A stretch of DNA of 5,790 bases from Verrucomicrobiota bacterium (GTDB taxonomy: Bacteria; Verrucomicrobiota; Lentisphaeria; Oligosphaerales; Oligosphaeraceae): assembly GCA_022709995.1 (NCBI GenBank), contig JAKLHU010000157.1:1-5790 (forward strand), in the 5' to 3' direction. The translations under genes and the position numbers were made by a program. The notes under the pieces were generated by a model. It searched no databases. It saw only the letters and a program-made list of their open reading frames with translations, and was not told where the DNA came from. This document shows, piece after piece, positions 1 to 5,790 of the stretch. Each line of letters starts with the position of its first letter. Position 1 is the first letter of the stretch.

Positions 1-2
1 CG

Positions 3-3000
3 ATCCTGGCTGCGTCTCAAGTTTTTTCCATGATGTCAAACAGTCAGACCCTGGATGTCGACGGCGGCGTCACCTATGATTTTGCACAAATTTCGGCTCG
101 TCGTTTTCAACCCGAAACGAACCATTCCACGAATTTGCTGCGCAATGGCGACTTTTCCGTGGCGAATGATCCTGACGACCCCAGCGATCCGTATCGGTGG
201 CGCAATTCATACTGCTTCATTCACAATCCTGACAATGTAAAAATCCCCTCTTGGCAAAGCAAAGTCCGCTCGCTGGTGAAATGGGAGCTTGGCGACGGGG
301 TTGCCAGCATCATTAAAATGCCGGAATTGGCCGCCTTGTGTGGGCCCATGACGAAAGATACTTCCGGCGCCTGGAGCCAAATCGTCCGTCTGCCCGACAT
401 GAACGGCGGCGCCTACCAGTTGGCGTTTCAATACCAGGCCAAGCACGATTCCATCGGCGCCAATTATGTCCTGGCCGTCTATAAAGGCGACCATTCCAAC
501 CCGGACCGCAGCCCGGACCTGGACGGCGCGAGGACCATGCCTTTTCCAGACGTCTGGGGCGATTGGGGCTTGTTCAACCAGGAAATCACCGCGCCTGCCG
601 GAGCGCGCTATCTGAACTTGATTTTCCGCATTGACGGCGTCGGCGCGCTGAAGATGAAAAATGTCGGTTTGACGCCAGTAGTGAAAAAAGAAAAATTGAC
701 TTTTACGCTGTCTCCGCAAGGATTTCTGGACTCGCATTTCACCTTATCGCAGCATCAGCCGGCCCTGATGACCTTTGTGTGGAAACGAAACGGAACGGCC
801 TCGGAAGCACAACTCCGCAAGCCAAGCATGGTGTTGCAGTTTCCGACCGAGATCATGTTTAAGCAGTCCACCTCCGCGGAAGGGTTTACCATCCGCAAGT
901 TGGATTCCGGCACTGAAGTCCGCGTGGCGCTGTCGAGCGGATATTGGCAACGCCCGGCCATCATCGATGGCTTTGATTTCTATCTTGTTTTGACGGCCTT
1001 AGTCACGACGGACGCCGCTCCCGGGGCGGTGCCTGGGCTTGGCCGCGGCTGGATTGAGGAAGAAGGCGCCATCGTCTCCAATCAGGAGACATTCACCTTC
1101 AGCGTCATTCCCAGCATAAGAGCGAAGGCCAAGGCCCGCAACTATTTGCCCGGCTTTTATATCGGCGGGCGCTACATGCAATTTGACGATGCCAACAACG
1201 AGTTCATGGCGCAGTTTTTAGGCGACCTCGGAGTTCGGTGGATCATCGGCAATCCGGCCGGAAATCAACTGGAAATGTGGCGGAAATATCACATTGACGT
1301 CGTTACGCCGGAATTGTACTATGTCGCCAATGGCTTTCGGGTCGGCGATCCGAAGGGTCGTCCGGAAGAGGATCGTTTCACCTATCTTGGTTCCAATTCG
1401 CATCCCGACTTGAACACAGCCGCTTGTCCAGTGGCCATTTATGAGAAGCGCCCATACTATCGGGATGTAATCAGCAACTATATCCGGGATAATCTGCAGG
1501 GGACGGATGGCCTCTGGGCCAACTGGGAGCCCTACATGTTTGCCGGAAAAGGCTGTTTCTGCGACACCTGCCGTCAAAAATTCGCCGCCTTTGTCCAGGT
1601 CCCCCTGGAGCACATGAAAAACGAGTGGCCGCAGGAACTGACCCGCGGGAAAAAATATTATGAGCAGGCTGTGCGCTTCCGCAGCCTGGAGCACGCCAAA
1701 CTGGTAACAACCATTCATGAGACCGTTGTTGCCGCGACAGGCGGCGAGCGCTCCAAGGGCTTTATTCCAGGCATTGCCTGGATCGAAATGGCCAGCTGTT
1801 GGCGCGAGATTCCCAACGGCAAGGAGGTCCACCAATCGGATTATGCGGCAAATCTGCGCTGGATAGACCCGTGGGGGCCCTACCCCTGCTGGAATACCCA
1901 AACCCCCTATGTTTACCGTAAAGCCGACAATCTGTCAACCTTTATTGCGGCGCGGGATGTCCGAAACCAGGTGAATCAAGATTATCCCCCGGACAAGCGT
2001 CCTAAATTGCTGGCTTTTCCGCATGGTATCCAGGGCACGGCCTGGGTAACTCACCCCGAAACTCTGGAAATGGATTTGAATAGTTTCTTTTTCAACGGCT
2101 TCGAAGCCGCCACGGCCTATATTTTCCCGCGCGGCTATGACAACCGCTATTGGGCCGCCTTTGCCCGGGCCGCTGAAAATGCCGCCGACTATGAAGACTT
2201 TGTCATGGATGGCGAGCGTATTGATGACCGCATCACCCTGACGCCGCTCCCGCCCTATGCGGCCAATGCCAGCAAGGTGACCAATCATCTGCCCGGAGTG
2301 ACGACTGCCCCAATGCTGCAGCATGCCGCGTTCCAACTCCAGGATAAAATCATCATTCCAATCTTTAACTTCTGGGAACAAGGCAGTTGTTTCTTCCGCC
2401 TGCGCATCGCGGGACTGGCGCCAGCGGGAAAATATCAGGTGACGGCAAAGCAGCAACTGTTCGCCCCCAAACGTGTTTTCCGGCCCCGCAAATATTTTTA
2501 CACCGGGGCGGAATTGGCAGCCGGGGTTGAGCTTTTTGTCGGCGCCATGCGTTGCCTGGTCTATGAACTGACCCCCGGCGTTGCTCTGGATGAGATCAGC
2601 TATACGCCGAGTCTGGTTCGGGAGTTGCGAAAAGCCCGCCTCAGTGAACTTCAGGCGGCCGCGGCCGCGGATGCCGAATATGAGAAACGTTACGGCCCGA
2701 AAGAATCAAGCCTGTATAATTTGGAACACGCCGGCATTCACTGTCAGGCCGAGGCGGGAAAAAACGAACTCCGCCTGACCGCGGAAACGAATTCGCTGAC
2801 GCTCAACTGCCGCGCCATGAGTATCATCGACTGGCAGGTCGATGGACAAAAACAATTGGGCGGGCAGGAAAACTCCGGTTTCGGAACCGTTGCGTTTTGG
2901 GAACCATCCTACTTGGTGGAAGGGACATATCTGATTACCCGCCAGGAAAAAATTCCCGGCGGGATTTTAGTGGTTGGCGAGTTGCGGTTGCTGGATCAGC

Positions 3001-3512
3001 TTTCGACCGTCTTCGATGGTCTGACCATACGGCAGAGTTTTGCCGTCACGGACAGTTGCCGCAACGTGGTGGTCAAAACCGAGTTGCTCAATACCAGCAG
3101 TGATGAAGCGCCGCGCACGTATCGCGTTGGCCTGCGCTATCATTGTTTCCCCATGGCACTGGCGGCGCCGGGCGGTTATGTTGAACTGCGCCATGATGGC
3201 AAGCCCTTCCCATTCCGCCGGAATTTTGGTCGAACCCTGTTTTCGACTGGGGACAAGGCCTTCGAGGAAGTGGTTCGGAAAACCTTTGCCGTGGCGGAGT
3301 CACCACGGCCGATTGATTCGGCAACGGCGCTGTTCCATACGTCTGCCAACCGGTCGGAACTGCAATTGACACCCGAAAGTCACTTTGCCGGCTATGCCCT
3401 TTGGGACGATGGCAGCCAGCTAACCACCACATTTGAGCCATGTTTCCGAATCGTGACCCTGGAAAAATCCGATGAACCGGCCTGTTTTACCATGAGCATG
3501 ACGATAAAATAG
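3..3512 (+). CDS. Large multidomain GH42-like glycosidase-family protein, probably exported; 5' end outside the window
   Basis: Probably a secreted or surface protein acting on glycans; substrate unknown. The frame is open to the left edge. The first in-frame ATG (30) has no Shine-Dalgarno before it, and the codons ahead of it read ILAASQVFS, like the end of a signal peptide, so the true start is probably upstream. Residues below count from the Met at 30. Residues 35-216 look like a carbohydrate-binding-type jelly roll (opening NLLRNGDFS). Residues 220-370 form a second beta-rich domain. About 375-720 is a TIM-barrel-like region with NWEP (E500 is the candidate acid/base), CFCDTC (509-514) and an upstream C466, matching the GH42 zinc-site layout. 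About 725-855 is a beta-sandwich and 861-890 a charged, Ala-rich helical linker. From about 900 to 1160 lies a beta-rich domain resembling mutarotase-like supersandwiches. The usual GH42 nucleophile Glu is not evident, so activity is uncertain. Stop TAG is at 3510-3512. Coding status is secure; family assignment is inferred from motifs. Confidence 0.9.
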   Translation: MLAASQVFSMMSNSQTLDVDGGVTYDFAQISARRFQPETNHSTNLLRNGDFSVANDPDDPSDPYRWRNSYCFIHNPDNVKIPSWQSKVRSLVKWELGDGVASIIKMPELAALCGPMTKDTSGAWSQIVRLPDMNGGAYQLAFQYQAKHDSIGANYVLAVYKGDHSNPDRSPDLDGARTMPFPDVWGDWGLFNQEITAPAGARYLNLIFRIDGVGALKMKNVGLTPVVKKEKLTFTLSPQGFLDSHFTLSQHQPALMTFVWKRNGTASEAQLRKPSMVLQFPTEIMFKQSTSAEGFTIRKLDSGTEVRVALSSGYWQRPAIIDGFDFYLVLTALVTTDAAPGAVPGLGRGWIEEEGAIVSNQETFTFSVIPSIRAKAKARNYLPGFYIGGRYMQFDDANNEFMAQFLGDLGVRWIIGNPAGNQLEMWRKYHIDVVTPELYYVANGFRVGDPKGRPEEDRFTYLGSNSHPDLNTAACPVAIYEKRPYYRDVISNYIRDNLQGTDGLWANWEPYMFAGKGCFCDTCRQKFAAFVQVPLEHMKNEWPQELTRGKKYYEQAVRFRSLEHAKLVTTIHETVVAATGGERSKGFIPGIAWIEMASCWREIPNGKEVHQSDYAANLRWIDPWGPYPCWNTQTPYVYRKADNLSTFIAARDVRNQVNQDYPPDKRPKLLAFPHGIQGTAWVTHPETLEMDLNSFFFNGFEAATAYIFPRGYDNRYWAAFARAAENAADYEDFVMDGERIDDRITLTPLPPYAANASKVTNHLPGVTTAPMLQHAAFQLQDKIIIPIFNFWEQGSCFFRLRIAGLAPAGKYQVTAKQQLFAPKRVFRPRKYFYTGAELAAGVELFVGAMRCLVYELTPGVALDEISYTPSLVRELRKARLSELQAAAAADAEYEKRYGPKESSLYNLEHAGIHCQAEAGKNELRLTAETNSLTLNCRAMSIIDWQVDGQKQLGGQENSGFGTVAFWEPSYLVEGTYLITRQEKIPGGILVVGELRLLDQLSTVFDGLTIRQSFAVTDSCRNVVVKTELLNTSSDEAPRTYRVGLRYHCFPMALAAPGGYVELRHDGKPFPFRRNFGRTLFSTGDKAFEEVVRKTFAVAESPRPIDSATALFHTSANRSELQLTPESHFAGYALWDDGSQLTTTFEPCFRIVTLEKSDEPACFTMSMTIK

Positions 3513-3623
3513 CCATCTGCCTTGTCGGCCCGGCTGCCGTTTGGCCCGATTTATCCCGCCACTCTGAAATCAAACCGGCTTTACCGAGGCAACAAGACCA
3601 CGAGGCGCAGGGGAGATTGACAG
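3513..3623. other. Intergenic gap between the two large genes
   Basis: This is 111 bases of non-coding sequence. It holds a ribosome binding site at its right end. A weak potential hairpin (CGGC 3526-3529 with GCCG 3536-3539, 6-base loop) has no following run of T, so I do not call a terminator. I find no convincing -35/-10 pair. Same strand and a modest gap are compatible with co-transcription of the two genes, but the sequence does not decide this. Confidence 0.7.
3609..3615 (+). promoter_or_regulatory. Ribosome binding site for the DUF4838 gene
   Basis: AGGGGAG lies 8 bases before the ATG at 3624, a near-ideal Shine-Dalgarno sequence and spacing. It fixes the start of the downstream gene at 3624, where the reading frame opens with a signal peptide. 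It also argues against the overlapping TTG at 3617, which opens a different frame that stops at 3823. Confidence 0.75.
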
Positions 3624-5790
3624 ATGAAAAAACTGATCCTGATCGTCATGACGGGCGTATTGTGTTCCGGCCGGGGTCAAGAATGGTCTCATTCCTTCAA
3701 GGATGCAATGACGGCGTTGCCGCCGGCTTGGCAATCCGAACAGGTCTATGTCAACCGGGCGCCGGCGCTGCTCTTAAATGGCGAAAACCGGAAGCCCGAT
3801 TTCGGAAACTATGTCGGGCATAGTTTCTACCTTTTCAAGGCGGAAGCACAGAAACTGGCAAACCGGAAACTTTGCTTCCTGGCCAAAGTGCGCCGTCTGG
3901 AGGGGCACGCCCCCCTGCAGATCGGTTTCCGGATTTTCGGCAACGGCAATCAATTCATGCTGGGACGCTCCATGAACGCCGAACTCGTCCAAACGGAGCA
4001 ATGGGAAAACATCTCCTTCAGCTTCGCGGTGCCGGAATTGGCCGGGATCGAAAATCTGAACATCACCTTGGGTTTCCAGCAGGACGGCGCTCAAAACAAC
4101 TGCTTTGTCATTGATGAACCGGAACTGCGCCTGGCGACCGACGGCGGCACCCGGTTGCAACCAGCCGACAGCATCGGCATGGCTGCATTGCTGGATCAGG
4201 ACGAACTGGTTCTGGTCAGCAGGGGAATTCCTCAATTTGCCATCATTCTGGGACCAGAACCAGATGCGATTGCGCAGTATGCCGCGCAGGAACTGCAGGA
4301 GCATGTTCGCCTGGCAACCGGACAAACCGTGACCATCAGCCAGGAGCAGAATTTTTCCGGGACGGGAATCTGGATCGGCGACAATGCCATGAGTCGCAAA
4401 TACGGGGTCGCGCCGGCGCTGCTGCCCCTGGAAAATTGGCTCCTCGCCCGTGTCGGCAGCGCGATTATCATTGCCGGCGGGGAATTGCCCGCTACCCCCG
4501 CCGGCTCGATTATTTCACGCTCGACAATACCGCTGGGAACTCTCTCGGCCACCTACGAATTTCTCGAACGGCTTTTCGAGGCGCGCTGGTACTGGCCGGG
4601 GTCGCTGGGCACTGTCGTCCCCAAGGCCGATGACGTTCGTCTGCGGCACCTCTTCGTGACCGGCGCCCCCGCCTACAGCAGCCGCTCCCTCTTTTATGAT
4701 CTGCCGAAGCATGATCCGGATGTCACGGCCCGTGACACGCTCATATGGCAACGGCGCATCCGCATTGGCGGTTCTGAACCAGACCCCATTGGCATGCATT
4801 CGTTTCAGGGCTGGAGCCGGAAATATGCCAATCACCCGGAATACTTTGCCTTGCAGGCTGACGGCAACCGTAAGGTCAATGAGGTTGCCGGCACCCATCT
4901 GTGTTTGACGAACCCGGATGTGATCGAACTGGCGGCCAAGGAGGCCATAGATTATTTTCGCGCCAATCCCAATAAACTTTTTTTCGCGGTTATGCCTGGG
5001 GACAGCAACGACCTGCACTACTGCCGCTGTCCGGAATGCCAGAAACAGGTCTCGGCGGAAAAAGGACGCTCCGGCATGCACTCCAACGCCGTCTGGGGAT
5101 TCGTCAATGCCGTGGCCGCCAAGGTCGCCATCGCCGCGCCAGGCAAATACCTGAAATGCTGTTCCTATGCCGATTATACCCGCCGACCGGATTTTCCCCT
5201 GCAAAACAACATTGCCGTCACACTCTGCTTCGGGACTGTTCCACACGGCAGCCTGAATTACAAGTCTGCTTGGCGGCGGCACCTGGATGAATGGCGACCG
5301 ACCGGCGCCAAACTGTATGTCTGGGAATATTGGAACAGCGCCCGCTACGGCAAGGGCGTGCACGGGGCCCCGGCCTTCTTTCCCAGGCAGCTGAAAGAAA
5401 TTCATCTGCTCGACCGGAACCAGGTCAGCGGCCGGGTCATTGAATTGTCGGATATCAATTCCGAAGGCCAGGGGGTGAACAGCTGGGCTGATTGGATTTA
5501 TGACGTCCAGAACCTTTATTTCAGCGCCCGCCTGATGTGGAATGCGAATCTGGATGTGGACGCCGAACTGGCGGCGTTCTTCCCCGCCTTCTACGGTCCC
5601 GCCGCCTCGTTGCTGCGGGAATTCTACGATCACATGGAACTGGCTTGGACACGTTCCTGTTATCACGCGGACGGGCACCAGGTCTGGGACTGGGAAGTGT
5701 GCTGGCAAAAAACCTACCCGCCGGCGTTTGTCGACCGGATGATGGGCTTGTTGCGGCAGGCGGTAGAGGTCTGCGCCGGCCAGGAGCCTT
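3624..5790 (+). CDS. Secreted DUF4838 domain-containing protein, 3' end outside the window
   Basis: A probable exported protein of the DUF4838 family (Pfam), which occurs in polysaccharide-degrading bacteria and has no firmly assigned reaction. The frame stays open for 722 codons to the right edge. The start is supported by the AGGGGAG site and by a signal peptide (MKK, then hydrophobic LILIVMTGVLC, likely cut near residues 16-19). The cysteine at 14 lacks a good lipobox, so a lipoprotein is unlikely. Residues 55-172 look like a jelly-roll binding domain. About 200-330 resembles the N-terminal domain of GH67 alpha-glucuronidases (AAQELQEHV at 220-228). It ends in the DUF4838 hallmark GTLSATYEFLE...RWYWPG at 305-326. 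About 380-680 is the DUF4838 barrel: HLCLTNPDV with C427, then GDSNDLHYCRCPEC (459-472), WEYW at 567-570, E607 in RVIEL, and FYGPAA at 656-661. D460, D463, E568 and E607 are conceivable active-site acids (inference). Base composition resembles that of the upstream gene. A C-terminal domain may follow beyond the window. Confidence 0.93.
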   Translation, partial: MKKLILIVMTGVLCSGRGQEWSHSFKDAMTALPPAWQSEQVYVNRAPALLLNGENRKPDFGNYVGHSFYLFKAEAQKLANRKLCFLAKVRRLEGHAPLQIGFRIFGNGNQFMLGRSMNAELVQTEQWENISFSFAVPELAGIENLNITLGFQQDGAQNNCFVIDEPELRLATDGGTRLQPADSIGMAALLDQDELVLVSRGIPQFAIILGPEPDAIAQYAAQELQEHVRLATGQTVTISQEQNFSGTGIWIGDNAMSRKYGVAPALLPLENWLLARVGSAIIIAGGELPATPAGSIISRSTIPLGTLSATYEFLERLFEARWYWPGSLGTVVPKADDVRLRHLFVTGAPAYSSRSLFYDLPKHDPDVTARDTLIWQRRIRIGGSEPDPIGMHSFQGWSRKYANHPEYFALQADGNRKVNEVAGTHLCLTNPDVIELAAKEAIDYFRANPNKLFFAVMPGDSNDLHYCRCPECQKQVSAEKGRSGMHSNAVWGFVNAVAAKVAIAAPGKYLKCCSYADYTRRPDFPLQNNIAVTLCFGTVPHGSLNYKSAWRRHLDEWRPTGAKLYVWEYWNSARYGKGVHGAPAFFPRQLKEIHLLDRNQVSGRVIELSDINSEGQGVNSWADWIYDVQNLYFSARLMWNANLDVDAELAAFFPAFYGPAASLLREFYDHMELAWTRSCYHADGHQVWDWEVCWQKTYPPAFVDRMMGLLRQAVEVCAGQEP

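Noticed and set aside
1218..1901. 227-codon open frame on the minus strand
   Set aside because: It is antisense to the GH42-like barrel of the first gene, with no recognisable motifs. The sense frame explains the region. The other antisense frames of 173-183 codons (207-737, 1935-2456, 3774-4325) fail for the same reason.
2655..2670. GCGGCC direct repeat (two and a half copies)
   Set aside because: It encodes a run of alanines in the helical linker of the first protein. It is too short to call a functional repeat.
3525..3549. Possible hairpins after the first stop codon (CGGC/GCCG, or TCGGCC with GGCCCGA with one bulge)
   Set aside because: The stems are short, the two pairings compete, and no T run follows, so an intrinsic terminator is not supported.
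3617..3622. TTGACA, a perfect sigma70-type -35 box
   Set aside because: No matching -10 box occurs about 17 bases downstream, and transcription from it would begin inside the coding region. It is a chance match.
3617..3823. Small 68-codon frame starting with TTG, overlapping the start of the DUF4838 gene
   Set aside because: It starts with a rare codon too close to the Shine-Dalgarno site, overlaps the signal peptide of a clear gene in another frame, and encodes nothing recognisable.
4515..5708. Long 397-codon open frame on the minus strand
   Set aside because: It lies wholly antisense to the DUF4838 gene, whose sense frame has recognisable family motifs, a ribosome binding site and a signal peptide. 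The antisense product has no recognisable domain. It is a by-product of GC-rich codon use.

Overview
This window holds most of two large genes on the + strand, separated by a 111-base gap. Each gene runs off one edge of the window. Both encode big, multidomain, apparently exported proteins of carbohydrate-active type. I see no RNA genes, mobile elements, CRISPR arrays or sizeable repeats.

Organism: the base composition is moderately GC-rich. A secreted DUF4838-type protein sits beside a very long glycosidase-like protein with a beta-sandwich at each end. This combination is typical of polysaccharide-degrading bacteria of the PVC group (Lentisphaerota/Victivallales, Kiritimatiellota, Verrucomicrobiota, Planctomycetota). 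Some Bacteroidota are an alternative. This is a judgement from protein style, because no taxonomic marker is present.

Layout: (1) From the left edge to 3512 lies a protein of at least 1169 residues. In order it has the tail of a probable signal peptide, a jelly-roll domain, a second beta domain, a TIM-barrel-like region, a beta-sandwich, a charged helical linker and a C-terminal mutarotase-like beta domain. The barrel carries an N-W-E-P motif followed by a C-x-C-x-x-C motif, resembling the acid/base and zinc site of glycoside hydrolase family 42 (GH42). (2) Positions 3513-3623 are non-coding, with a good ribosome binding site at the end and no convincing terminator or promoter. (3) From 3624 to the right edge, with no stop, lies a DUF4838 protein: signal peptide, jelly-roll-like domain, GH67-N-like alpha/beta domain and DUF4838 barrel. 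It too has a C-x-C-x-x-C motif with a fourth cysteine about 40 residues upstream.

Working together: the two proteins are probably exported and act on complex glycans, perhaps the same one, but the substrate cannot be read from the sequence. The most interesting signal is that the two otherwise dissimilar neighbours share the same four-cysteine arrangement, known as a zinc site in GH42 enzymes. In the first protein, the glutamate expected as nucleophile is not obvious.
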